From JBBRGK01 sp036741355 (GTDB taxonomy: Bacteria > Chloroflexota > Dehalococcoidia > CAUJGQ01): a DNA stretch of 64,000 nucleotides. The notes under the pieces are model-generated. The model worked only from the letters and a program-made list of their open reading frames with translations. It ran no database searches and was not told the origin of the DNA. The DNA lies in the NCBI GenBank assembly GCA_036741355.1, contig DAINSK010000018.1, forward strand, positions 1-64,000. The letters are read 5' to 3'. Below, piece after piece: positions 25,689-34,300 of the stretch (its first letter is position 1; every line of letters starts with the position of its first letter). The position numbers and the translations under genes were made by a program.

Positions 25689-28474
25689 CCGATCCGTGCC
25701 TCCCGTCGAAGGCCGATACGCCACAGCCAGTTGGCGGGAATGCGAGGAATCGCCACGAAGCCGAGGCAAAGCAGCACCACGATGTTTTGGAAGCTGGCGA
25801 CGCTAATGAACCAGTCCGCAGAAAAGAGATCCATGAAGAAGCGGGTCACCGGATTGCGCCCGGCGTCAAGCGCGGGGACCAGGGCAGGCGTAATGCTGAA
25901 GCCAAATCCACCGTACATCGCCACCAGCGTGGTCATCGTCCAGATGCCGACGCACCAGCAGTACACAATGCTTCCCAGCGCTCTCCTACATAGGATCAAC
26001 AACGGTAGGCCAAGGAGAAAGTGTGTCGCCGCCAAACCTGTCATGAACATCAAAAAACCTACAGTGCCTACGGCCAGCAGCGGAAAATAATCATCTAGAC
26101 TGTGACTCGACCTGCGATGAAAGAGCACAAAAGCTGCCGTAACCAGCACGACTCCTGCCGTAAGAAGCTGACTAATCCGCTGATAGCTGAACCGTCCAAT
26201 AAAGGGCGTAGCGCTTCGTTCGGTAAATCGGTCCAGACCCGCCGTTCCGGAGGCGAAAAGGTCGGCGAGTGGCCAGATGGAATAGGTGTCCAGTGAGACT
26301 GTGGTCAATTCGGGTTCGTTGCCCCCTGCCTCCTGGACCTGCAGGTCATTTCTCAACAGGTCTAGTGGCATGGAGGGACCGTAGGCCAGCGCAAAGGGCG
26401 CCATCGCGAGGAAGGTTATGATCACGCTCCAGGTGATGGCGTGGAGGTTCTGCTTGAACGAGAAGTTGCGCAGAAAGACCAGTCCGAGCAGGAACGCGGG
26501 CACCAGCATTTGTGGCCTGGTCAGACCGGTTGCCACAAGGGCCAGCCAGGCCCACACCGGTTGTTTTTTCTCAGCCAGCCAGATGGCGAGCAGCAGGAAG
26601 AAAATGCTCACCACGTGGTTCTGGCCCCAGACAGATGTGCTGAACCAGACCGCCGGATTGAGCAGGAACAGACAGCCGGCCACAAGGCTCCAGGCGCGGC
26701 TGGTCCGAAGCTGCCGGAGGATCAGGTAAATCAACGTCGCGTCGGCGAGGTTGAACAGGACGTTGAAGCTCTTGATCAGGAATTCCAATTGGTAGGTATC
26801 CGCTTGTAAGGCCCCGGGCCCGCTAAGAAATATCCGGTAAATCCAGCCAATTGCGGCGAAATAGTACGCCATGGGGAAGCCGTAAGGAAAAACGGCCTCG
26901 TGGTACGGAGCACCTCCCCAGACCTTCGCCAGACTCACCGTATTCGGCCGGAGATAGAGAGCGATGGGGTTGGAGGTTGCGGCCACATAGGACCATACCT
27001 TGGCCGCAAGCATGTCGACTGGCAGGCTGCCGAGGTTGAAGAGGAGGCCGTTGAGGACGAGGAAAACGATCATCACTGCGCCGGCGGCGATGATCAGGCC
27101 CAAGCTCGGGACAGCGATGGTGATCGGCCTGCGGAGTACCGCTGGCGTCCGGCCGCGGTACTCCGCACCGGCTCCTGACCGCGCTCGCTTGCGAACCCAG
27201 GTGACGGCGCTGATACTGCCCAGGAGTGCCCCGGCGATGAGAAGCGCGCCGACTAGGGCAGTCGCCCGCGGGTCATCAATCTTGGCTACCTGCCATCGCT
27301 CATGGGGCAGCGTGAGACTGTAGTTCTGCAATTGGACAGCGCTGTTCCCCGCCGTTGAAGTGGCCGAGGCCGTGAGGGATAGCCGGAGGCTGTCGAAAAG
27401 CCCGGGGATATCAGCCGCTGTTGCCGTTGTCTCGATGGAAACGGGAGCCACGGCTATGATCTGGGGCGCCTCAGAGGGCCGGTTTGCCAGCATCCATCCC
27501 TGGGCTCCCGAGTGGAAATCCCCATTGGCGAGCAGGTTGGCCGAGCTGTCTGCTTCCCTGAGAAACAGGTTACCGAAGAGGAGCTGCGTCTCGTTACCGC
27601 TGCCCAGATCGAGGCGTGCGAAGGCTGCCCCGAGGGGAGCCGTAGCCGTGAACTCCTTGCCGGTTCGGCCGTGCAATTCCTGGGCGCTATGCCAGTCGTT
27701 GTCGATGCTCAGGACATTGCGGTCTTGGTCCAACCATTGGACGGCAATCTTATAGGCGTCTGAACCAGACGCCAATTCTACCAAACCGCCAAAGCTGTAC
27801 GTCTTGCCGGCTTCCACAGGAACCGGCTCGCTGACCACGTCACTGTACCGCGGGTCGGCGGGCCCTCCCGCGAGCCGTAGCACGGCACCACCAGTCGGCA
27901 AGATATCCTCTCTGGTCAGACGGCTCGTAATCGTCCCCGAATTTTTGTCTAGAACCATCTCCAGATGGTAGGCCAGGGAAAGGGAGTAAGTGCCCAAAAC
28001 TTCGTGCTTGGTGACGGTACCACCAACTAGGGTCTGCGCCGCGCCGCCTTGCTGAACCGTTTCCTCGGTGATGACATTGCCTGGCCCGAAGACCAGAAAC
28101 TGTCCCGCCTTCGTTCTAGCGCTCCAGATTCCGATGCGGAGAGGTTCGCTCGCCTCCGGATTCTGCAATACGCGCACGTCCATGACCGCCCGGAAGCTTC
28201 TCAGTGGCGTGGTCAGAAGAGTAACCGCGGGGTGGGAGTTGGGCAGCGCTGTGAGCTTCAGAGAGCCTGGCGAGATATCCACCAAACCCTGTTCGGGTGC
28301 TGGGTAACTCTGCTGGCTGGGGACGACCAACTCGCGGTCGAAGCCGCGGTAGACCGCATCGTTGGGCGGATGATGCCAGAGCTCGGCGGGAATGAGCATC
28401 AGGATCAGCATCGCTACCGCCAGCAGCAGTGCTGTCCAAAACAGCCAGCTTTTCCTGAGGCCTGTCACGGTCAC
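25685..28474 (-). CDS. 929-aa GT-C-like membrane glycosyltransferase with large N-terminal extracytoplasmic domain
   Basis: One N-terminal helix (residues about 10-28) is followed by about 370 residues of beta-rich, carbohydrate-binding-like extracytoplasmic sequence (two sandwich-like stretches). Next comes a polytopic part with about 11 helices that resembles PIG-M/ALG-type mannosyltransferases, including FLLNPAVWFSTSVWGQNHVV. It probably transfers a sugar from a polyprenyl-phosphate donor outside the membrane, with the N-terminal domain binding acceptor glycan. Its GTG start overlaps the preceding methyltransferase stop (TAGTG). The length is unusual for the family. Confidence 0.75.
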   Translation of the reverse strand: MTVTGLRKSWLFWTALLLAVAMLILMLIPAELWHHPPNDAVYRGFDRELVVPSQQSYPAPEQGLVDISPGSLKLTALPNSHPAVTLLTTPLRSFRAVMDVRVLQNPEASEPLRIGIWSARTKAGQFLVFGPGNVITEETVQQGGAAQTLVGGTVTKHEVLGTYSLSLAYHLEMVLDKNSGTITSRLTREDILPTGGAVLRLAGGPADPRYSDVVSEPVPVEAGKTYSFGGLVELASGSDAYKIAVQWLDQDRNVLSIDNDWHSAQELHGRTGKEFTATAPLGAAFARLDLGSGNETQLLFGNLFLREADSSANLLANGDFHSGAQGWMLANRPSEAPQIIAVAPVSIETTATAADIPGLFDSLRLSLTASATSTAGNSAVQLQNYSLTLPHERWQVAKIDDPRATALVGALLIAGALLGSISAVTWVRKRARSGAGAEYRGRTPAVLRRPITIAVPSLGLIIAAGAVMIVFLVLNGLLFNLGSLPVDMLAAKVWSYVAATSNPIALYLRPNTVSLAKVWGGAPYHEAVFPYGFPMAYYFAAIGWIYRIFLSGPGALQADTYQLEFLIKSFNVLFNLADATLIYLILRQLRTSRAWSLVAGCLFLLNPAVWFSTSVWGQNHVVSIFFLLLAIWLAEKKQPVWAWLALVATGLTRPQMLVPAFLLGLVFLRNFSFKQNLHAITWSVIITFLAMAPFALAYGPSMPLDLLRNDLQVQEAGGNEPELTTVSLDTYSIWPLADLFASGTAGLDRFTERSATPFIGRFSYQRISQLLTAGVVLVTAAFVLFHRRSSHSLDDYFPLLAVGTVGFLMFMTGLAATHFLLGLPLLILCRRALGSIVYCWCVGIWTMTTLVAMYGGFGFSITPALVPALDAGRNPVTRFFMDLFSADWFISVASFQNIVVLLCLGFVAIPRIPANWLWRIGLRREARIG

Positions 28475-29361
28475 TACTGAGCATCCCGCTGGAGGAGCAG
28501 GTTATGCGTGGCACGGCTCCGAGGAAACGCATGCGTAACGGAAAACGACTTCAAACCTTGCTCGATAATCTGACCATGATGAAACCCCAGTTCGACGAGT
28601 ATGGTGGCAAGGGATCCGGGCGGAACCCCGGCCCGCTGCAGAGCTCCCCGATTAAACTCCATAATCAGCTTCAGCTCCGGATTCCGGCGCCGCAACTCGC
28701 TCATCCCGATCAGGGCAGCCCGTTCACTACCCTCGACATCCATCTTGATCGCGTTAATGGCAGGCCATCCCTGGCCGGCGAAAAAGCTGTCGAGACTGAT
28801 CGTCTCGACAGCAATTGACCTCTCCACCCGCACTTCCCGTGTCAGGAAGCCCTCTGCCCCCTGCGGGTCACGCATAAAGTTCATCATCCCATTTGTATCA
28901 GATATCGCCTGTCTAACAGCAAGTACATTGCAACAGCCATTAAGCTCGATATTCCCCTTGAGATATGCATAGGCTGTAGGATCTGGCTCAAATGCGTAGA
29001 CATATCCCGATTCACCGACGATCCGCGAAGCAAGCAGCGTGTAGTAGCCGAGATTGGCACCTAGGTCCGCCACCCCCATCCCTTCACGCACGAGTCCATT
29101 GAATAGGCGGGTCACATCCTGTTCGTATAGCCCCGCCACGATGCTCCGTGCTGCTGGATACCCGGCCGGTACTATCATTCGTAAGCCACCGGGTAGCGCG
29201 ATTTCGACATCCGTCGACGGCGGCCGAATCAGGAGCGGCACCAACTTCAACGCAATTGGCTCAAGAGGTCCTAAGATGCCCAGGCGCTTGATTTGATTGC
29301 GAGCCCTAATACTTAGGCCCCACGCAGTGTTATAAATCGCCTCTCTCATGACCACATCCAT
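28474..29361 (-). CDS. FkbM-family methyltransferase (copy 1)
   Basis: The 295-aa SAM-dependent methyltransferase has motif I in VADLGANLGYYTLLAS, the acidic end of beta-2 in YAFEPDPTAY and the FkbM signature IKMDVEGSERAAL. FkbM enzymes O-methylate hydroxyls of polyketides and of sugars in surface glycans. The frame is open up to 29529, but similarity to the next gene begins at MREAIYN, so I chose the ATG at 29361. It is about the same length as its tandem neighbour and clearly paralogous. Confidence 0.88.
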   Translation of the reverse strand: MDVVMREAIYNTAWGLSIRARNQIKRLGILGPLEPIALKLVPLLIRPPSTDVEIALPGGLRMIVPAGYPAARSIVAGLYEQDVTRLFNGLVREGMGVADLGANLGYYTLLASRIVGESGYVYAFEPDPTAYAYLKGNIELNGCCNVLAVRQAISDTNGMMNFMRDPQGAEGFLTREVRVERSIAVETISLDSFFAGQGWPAINAIKMDVEGSERAALIGMSELRRRNPELKLIMEFNRGALQRAGVPPGSLATILVELGFHHGQIIEQGLKSFSVTHAFPRSRATHNLLLQRDAQ

Positions 29362-29419
29362 GTGTCTCTCGATTGCCGCATCGTTGGTGAGATGGTAACG
29401 CTGTGCGGCTCTACCTGCC

Positions 29420-30295
29420 CTATTCTTTCGTGAGCAACAGGTCATAGGTAGCGTGACTCTTAGGGAACGACTGAGCGATGGAAAAAGGTCTGAGGTGCTG
29501 TTCAATGACATAACCGGTGCGGAAGCCAAGTTCTGTCAGCAGGGCAGCTAGACCTCCAACAGCCACGCCCGATCTACTGAGATTATGGATATCAAACTCC
29601 ATGATCAGCCGCAGCCCCGGATTCCTGCGGCTGAGCTCACGCATTCCCTCGAGTGCGCCTTTTTCGCCACCCTCAATGTCCAGCTTCATGATGTCTACAG
29701 GCGGCCATCCTTGCTCCGAGAAGAAGTCGTCCAGACTAACGGTTGGCACCGTGCCCGAAGCACCATCCACCGAAACGGTTGACAACCAGTGGTGATCTGC
29801 TTCCTTGTGAACGGCGAATGCCTTCGTACCCGTGCTGCTGAACACGGCCTTGTTCACGGCGATGATGTTATGGCAGCCGTTGGCCATCGCATTCTTGACG
29901 AGGTACGCGTAGTTTGCCGGGTGGGGTTCGAACGCGTAGACCCGCCCAGAAGAGCCAGTGAGCCGGGAAGCGAGAAGACTATAGTATCCGCAGAAGGCTC
30001 CCAGATCGACGATGGTCATACCTTCCTGGATGATCTCTTGAATGAGTTCCGTTACTTCTCGCTCGTACAGCCCGGCCGCGTAGCTTCGTGCGCGGGGGAA
30101 ACCGGGCGGGATCGACATCCGCATGCCTAGGGGAATGTTAACCTCCACTGCCTCAGCCGGCGGCGGTATGAGCCGGTTCGCTCCCACCATTAAGGCGTGC
30201 TCGAACGGCCCGGAAACACCAGCGCGCTTACCCAGGTGCAGCACACGAACACCCAGACCCCAGACCGCATTGTAGAAGTTTTCCCTTACAGTCAT
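29420..30295 (-). CDS. FkbM-family methyltransferase (copy 2)
   Basis: The 291-aa paralogue of the next gene aligns along its whole length (for example YNAVWGL with YNTAWGL, and IMKLDIEGGEKGAL with IKMDVEGSERAAL). Motif I is IVDLGAFCGYYSLLAS and the acidic loop is YAFEPHPANY. It most likely adds a second O-methyl group, at a different position or sugar, to the surface glycan. It follows a strong intergenic hairpin, so its expression may differ from the upstream glycosyltransferases. Confidence 0.88.
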   Translation of the reverse strand: MTVRENFYNAVWGLGVRVLHLGKRAGVSGPFEHALMVGANRLIPPPAEAVEVNIPLGMRMSIPPGFPRARSYAAGLYEREVTELIQEIIQEGMTIVDLGAFCGYYSLLASRLTGSSGRVYAFEPHPANYAYLVKNAMANGCHNIIAVNKAVFSSTGTKAFAVHKEADHHWLSTVSVDGASGTVPTVSLDDFFSEQGWPPVDIMKLDIEGGEKGALEGMRELSRRNPGLRLIMEFDIHNLSRSGVAVGGLAALLTELGFRTGYVIEQHLRPFSIAQSFPKSHATYDLLLTKE

Positions 30296-30333
30296 GTCGC
30301 ACCAGGTCCTTCCTGAGCGGGGTGCCGGTCAAA

Positions 30334-30388
30334 CGCCTGGCCCTGTATCGACGTCGCGGTCTCCGCAACGTCGATACAGGGCCAGGCG
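30334..30388. terminator. Long intergenic hairpin (21-bp perfect stem)
   Basis: CGCCTGGCCCTGTATCGACG (30334 on) pairs perfectly over 21 bp with 30368-30388; the 13-nt loop can add GCGG/CCGC. On the minus strand it lies between a glycosyltransferase stop and the FkbM start and is followed only by a short GTTTGACC, so termination would be partial. An attenuator or mRNA-stabilising stem is equally possible. Confidence 0.55.
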
Positions 30389-30466
30389 ATCCTCATTGTC
30401 AAAGGTGCGGCAGACAGAGGTATCTATATCAACCGACAACTCTGAGAAGGCTAGCTGTATCGACGG

Positions 30467-31600
30467 TCAGACAGTTGTACTCTCCTCGGCGTGCAGCGCC
30501 AAACCGAGGGCCTCCTCGAACTGCGCGCCCACCTGCTGCCAACTGAACTGCCGGGCAAAGGCGACGCTGTTCGTCGAGAGTCGAGCATGCAGCTCGTCAT
30601 GCCGCAGCAGGCGGATGATACTCCGTGCGAGGGCAGCGATATCACCAAACGGGTATCGGAGCCCGTTGTACTCGTGCTGTACAGCACCTTCAGGAACCCC
30701 GCTGCTGGCGATTACCGGAACTCCGCAGGCGTTGGCCTCCAGCACGACGATACCAAACCCTTCGACGGAGGAGGGAAGGACCATGACACGACAGCTCCTT
30801 AGCAGAGATAGCTTTTCGTCTTCCGTTAGGTTGAACCTGAACTCAACGTTCCCGCCAATGCCGAGCTCATTACAGAGTCGCTGAAGCCGCTGCTCGTACT
30901 TCCTATCATCGTGCCGGCCCGCGAGGATGAGCCGCGCCGCCGGGACCTGTGCTACCACTTCCTTCATAGCCGCGATCGCATGATCGGGACACTTGTAGCG
31001 GCGAAACTTGCCCAGCCAGACGATCGTCGGCGCAGATACCCGTTCCACGCTACCGGCGAGCCATTGCTCGCGGATGCTCACCGGCACAAGGAATACGTTT
31101 TCCCGCCTGAAGCCGATGGTCGAAAAGGCTTCCTGCCATTCCTTGGTACCCGCGCGCACCCGGGTGTTGCGGTGGATGAAGGCGACCGACCGCTCGAATA
31201 AACACAGCACCGGAACGAATAGGCGTGGGTACTGCGAGGCAAACAGATCGCGGTGAATTTGATGCCATTCAGTGACGACGGGTTCCTTTGCGTACAGCGG
31301 CACCAGCCGCGGGATACGAGCGCCGCCGAATCCTTCGGCAACGATGATGTCGTACTTACCTCGGCAATGCAGCATGTAATGCAGGAACGTACGCAGCCAG
31401 AGCGACAGCACGCCCCCCAGGCGAACCACGTGCACACTGTCCACCAGCTCTTCGCGTGGTGCGCCTACGAAGCTGCTAGCTAGGAACGTGACCGTATGCG
31501 CCCGTGCGGCCAGATACCGCGCGTACTCCCACATTTGGATATCGCCGCCGGCCGCGCCGGGGTTGCGCCAATCCCGCGTCGCCAAGAAGAGGACCTTCAT
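30467..31600 (-). CDS. Glycosyltransferase family 4 (GT-B)
   Basis: The 377-aa retaining GT-B enzyme has the Gly-rich N-terminal loop GAAGGDIQMWEYARYLA, the donor-domain motif IVWLGKFRRYKCPDHAI and the E-x7-E signature in SSVEGFGIVVLEANACGVPV. It adds a sugar to a growing lipid-linked glycan on the cytoplasmic face. Its ATG overlaps the stop of the preceding GT2 gene by four bases (ATGA). Confidence 0.92.
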   Translation of the reverse strand: MKVLFLATRDWRNPGAAGGDIQMWEYARYLAARAHTVTFLASSFVGAPREELVDSVHVVRLGGVLSLWLRTFLHYMLHCRGKYDIIVAEGFGGARIPRLVPLYAKEPVVTEWHQIHRDLFASQYPRLFVPVLCLFERSVAFIHRNTRVRAGTKEWQEAFSTIGFRRENVFLVPVSIREQWLAGSVERVSAPTIVWLGKFRRYKCPDHAIAAMKEVVAQVPAARLILAGRHDDRKYEQRLQRLCNELGIGGNVEFRFNLTEDEKLSLLRSCRVMVLPSSVEGFGIVVLEANACGVPVIASSGVPEGAVQHEYNGLRYPFGDIAALARSIIRLLRHDELHARLSTNSVAFARQFSWQQVGAQFEEALGLALHAEESTTV

Positions 31601-32664
31601 GGGATCGACCTGGGTGGAGCCTTGGGCCTATAGGTCATGATATGCCAGATCATGACCAGGCCCACTTCCAGCCCCTTGAGCAAACTCTGGCTCGCCCCCT
31701 TGGATTCGCCGATGCGCCGGCGGAACGTGACCGGGATCTCGATGATCGAGAGCCCTTGCCTCAGTGCCACGACGATCATGTGCGGCGAGAAGTGGTTCCC
31801 GCCGACAGCGAGGTCGGGCAGAATGCGCTCCAACGCTTCCCGGCGGATCGCACGATAGGTGCAGCCCACATCGCTCAGCCTGGCTGCACCGAGGAATTTT
31901 GTGTCCCAGAACTTCAGCCGCAGCAGGGTACCCACGGCAATGTTGCCCCAGGTAAAGAAGCGATCCATCTGCGAACCGTTCTCCACCAGGTGCGGTACCA
32001 CGCGCGTACCCAGCACCATATCCGCCTGATCGATGTAGGCGCGGAACTTGCTCAGGTCTTTTCCGGCAAACGTGCCGTCGCCCTCGGTGAGCACCACTAC
32101 GTTCGCCTCGCGGACGTTCAGGCCCTCTACGAGCCCGCGCATACAGGCGTAACCATATCCCTGCCGGGTTTCCCGAACCACCCGGGCTCCCGCGACGGCT
32201 GCCAGCGCTGCCGTGTCGTCGCGACTATTGTTGTCGATGACGATCACTTCTACGACGCTGTCCTGGGCCTTGAACTCCGCCACCACCTTCGCGATCGCCT
32301 GCGCCTCGTTATAGGCGGTAATTACAACGGCCATTCGTACAGGGGCACGATATCCCTCATCCCAGGCGTTCGCTCCTTCACCCTCTGCCTCGGCCCTCTT
32401 CGCCGTCCTGCGCATCGCCCGGCGCTCCGCCATAATCGCGATTCCTATGAGGACTAGCAAAACCAGGAGCCCCCAGGCCAGCACGTCGGTAATGAACAAC
32501 TTCGCGGTATTCATCGACGTGAGCCAGCCTGACGTGTGGCCGGGCAGCGCGCCAACCAGCAGGGCAAGCGGATGGAGGGCAGCCGCCAGCAAGGCCAGCA
32601 GCAGCACGATCAGCACAACAAACAGCACCATCTCGCGTTCCCCACATTCGCTCTTGCCGCTCAC
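31597..32664 (-). CDS. Glycosyltransferase family 2, membrane-anchored
   Basis: Two N-terminal hydrophobic helices (about residues 12-35 and 60-80) precede a GT-A domain: AVVITAYNEAQAI, VIVIDNNSRDDTA, and EGD in the metal-site position (VVLTEGDGTF) where DxD is usual. DVGCTYRAIRREALE is typical of polyprenyl-phosphate glycosyltransferases of the DPM1 type. It may make the polyprenyl-sugar donors used by the GT-C enzymes of the locus. Coupled to the downstream GT4 by ATGA. Confidence 0.88.
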   Translation of the reverse strand: MSGKSECGEREMVLFVVLIVLLLALLAAALHPLALLVGALPGHTSGWLTSMNTAKLFITDVLAWGLLVLLVLIGIAIMAERRAMRRTAKRAEAEGEGANAWDEGYRAPVRMAVVITAYNEAQAIAKVVAEFKAQDSVVEVIVIDNNSRDDTAALAAVAGARVVRETRQGYGYACMRGLVEGLNVREANVVVLTEGDGTFAGKDLSKFRAYIDQADMVLGTRVVPHLVENGSQMDRFFTWGNIAVGTLLRLKFWDTKFLGAARLSDVGCTYRAIRREALERILPDLAVGGNHFSPHMIVVALRQGLSIIEIPVTFRRRIGESKGASQSLLKGLEVGLVMIWHIMTYRPKAPPRSIP

Positions 32665-32683
32665 ATACCCGCGACAAGACCCA

Positions 32684-33151
32684 TCACCTTATCTGCGTGG
32701 ACCAGTCGGCCCCGACTTCCTGAATCGTGTAGCGGAGCTCGTCCGGCGCATCAGGGTTGTACTTCTCGGAGATGTGATACATCAGGATGGCCTCCTCGTT
32801 GGTGTGATTGCGCCATCCATGTAAAACGCCCGGCGGAATGCGCAGCACCTTGCCATCGTACTCGGAGAGGCTGATAAAACTGGCGCGGTAGGTCCCATCG
32901 TCGTTCGGCACCGCCAGACCTACCTTGAGCGCTCCCTTGATGACGAACCATTCGTCGTACTGGCGCTGGTGCGCATGCCAGGCCGTGATGATGCCCGGAT
33001 AGGCGTGGGTGATGTTGATGTCGCCGGTGACCACGCCGAAGATATCGGCGTAGCGTCGGCCCCGGTCGTCGTCGTAGCGGCGTGCCACATCACGCAGTTC
33101 GGCCAACCCCTCGATCGCCTGCATATGCACCAGATTGCCAAACGTGCTCAT
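32684..33151 (-). CDS. RmlC-like dTDP-4-dehydrorhamnose 3,5-epimerase family cupin
   Basis: The 155-aa RmlC-fold cupin is somewhat shorter than canonical RmlC (180-190 aa). Core motifs are IITAWHAHQRQYDEWFVIKG and RIPPGVLHGWRNHTNEE, the latter matching the epimerase PxGFAHG-type strand. It sits 22 bp after rmlB, as expected for deoxysugar synthesis. The short form could catalyse a single (3- or 5-) epimerisation. Confidence 0.8.
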   Translation of the reverse strand: MSTFGNLVHMQAIEGLAELRDVARRYDDDRGRRYADIFGVVTGDINITHAYPGIITAWHAHQRQYDEWFVIKGALKVGLAVPNDDGTYRASFISLSEYDGKVLRIPPGVLHGWRNHTNEEAILMYHISEKYNPDAPDELRYTIQEVGADWSTQIR

Positions 33152-33172
33152 GAGCGCCTTCGTTACCTCAAT

Positions 33173-34273
33173 TTACTTGGCAGTGCGAAGTCCAGTCGTA
33201 TCTGCAAAGTCGTCGCCGGCAGAAATGGGGCCCCTGTGCCTCGCACCGCGTAACACGGAAGTGTACTTGGACTGTTGGGGAACGGCGAACTGCTTGCGCT
33301 CCAGGCTCTTCCAACAGTCCGTATTTTCTTTGTACCAGGCAATGGTCTTCCCAAGGCCCTCGTGCAGGTCGGTGGTAGCGCACCAGCCGAGGAGCTGTTG
33401 TGCTAACTGCGAATCAGAGTGGTGCATGTCAACCTGCCCGGGACGGTCTACCATGTGCTCGATCAATGAATGAGGCTTGTTCAACTGGTCGAGGATGACA
33501 TGCGTTATATCCAGTACACTGGTCGCGCGATCCGAACCAACATTGATAGGTTGACCTGCGATATCCTCGATCGGAACATGCAGCGCCGCATCCAATGCGG
33601 CACAGTGGTCCTCCACGTAAAGCCAGTCCCTTACGCTCCGGCCGTCCCCGTGGATAGAGATAGGGCGATCCTGTAATGCTTGGGTAATTACGTGGGAAAC
33701 CAGCTTCTCAATGTGCTGTCGTGGCCCGTAGTTGTTGAAGGGCCGGATGATAGCAATTGGCAGACCGAACGTGACATAGTACGAATACGCGAGACGATCT
33801 GCCGCCACCTTTGCGCCGGCATATGGGCTGCGAGGATTGAGCGGGTGTTTCTCATCCATAGGCACGGTTTCAGCAGTTCCATATACCTCAGACGAAGAGA
33901 TGTGCAGAAATCGCTCAACGTTGATTTGACGGATGGTATCGAGAAGCACCTGTGCTCCTTTTACGTCCGTATCGATAAAGTCATCCAGGTTGTAGTCGTG
34001 GATTGAGTTATCTACGTGCGTTTCCGCAGCGAGGTGAACCACCGAGTCGCATTGGGCGATCAGGTTCTCCATAAGTTGGCGATCATTAATATTGCCGTGG
34101 ACAAATATGAATCGCGGGCTTTCCCAGACGTCTCTCGAAAGATTGCGCAAATTGCCCGCATATGTGACGGCATCAAGGCCAACGACCTGATAGTTCTGAT
34201 AGCGCTCTAGCAGGTACTGCGCGAAGTTACTGCCGATGAAGCCCGCGACGCCAGTGACGAGGATCTTCCGCAT
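33173..34273 (-). CDS. rmlB: dTDP-glucose 4,6-dehydratase
   Basis: This extended SDR of 366 aa has the NAD motif TGVAGFIGSNFAQYL, VVHLAAETHVDNSI, the catalytic region SSSEVYG and YxxxK in SPYAGAKVAADRL, followed by RPFNNYGPRQ. It converts dTDP-glucose to dTDP-4-keto-6-deoxyglucose. I chose the ATG at 34273 because MRKILVTG is the usual start; a TTG at 34300 is possible. The C-terminal 35 residues or so are beyond the normal fold. RmlA, which makes the substrate, is not in this window. Confidence 0.9.
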   Translation of the reverse strand: MRKILVTGVAGFIGSNFAQYLLERYQNYQVVGLDAVTYAGNLRNLSRDVWESPRFIFVHGNINDRQLMENLIAQCDSVVHLAAETHVDNSIHDYNLDDFIDTDVKGAQVLLDTIRQINVERFLHISSSEVYGTAETVPMDEKHPLNPRSPYAGAKVAADRLAYSYYVTFGLPIAIIRPFNNYGPRQHIEKLVSHVITQALQDRPISIHGDGRSVRDWLYVEDHCAALDAALHVPIEDIAGQPINVGSDRATSVLDITHVILDQLNKPHSLIEHMVDRPGQVDMHHSDSQLAQQLLGWCATTDLHEGLGKTIAWYKENTDCWKSLERKQFAVPQQSKYTSVLRGARHRGPISAGDDFADTTGLRTAK

Positions 34274-34300
34274 AGCTCGTGTTTCTCTATCCTTGTTCAA

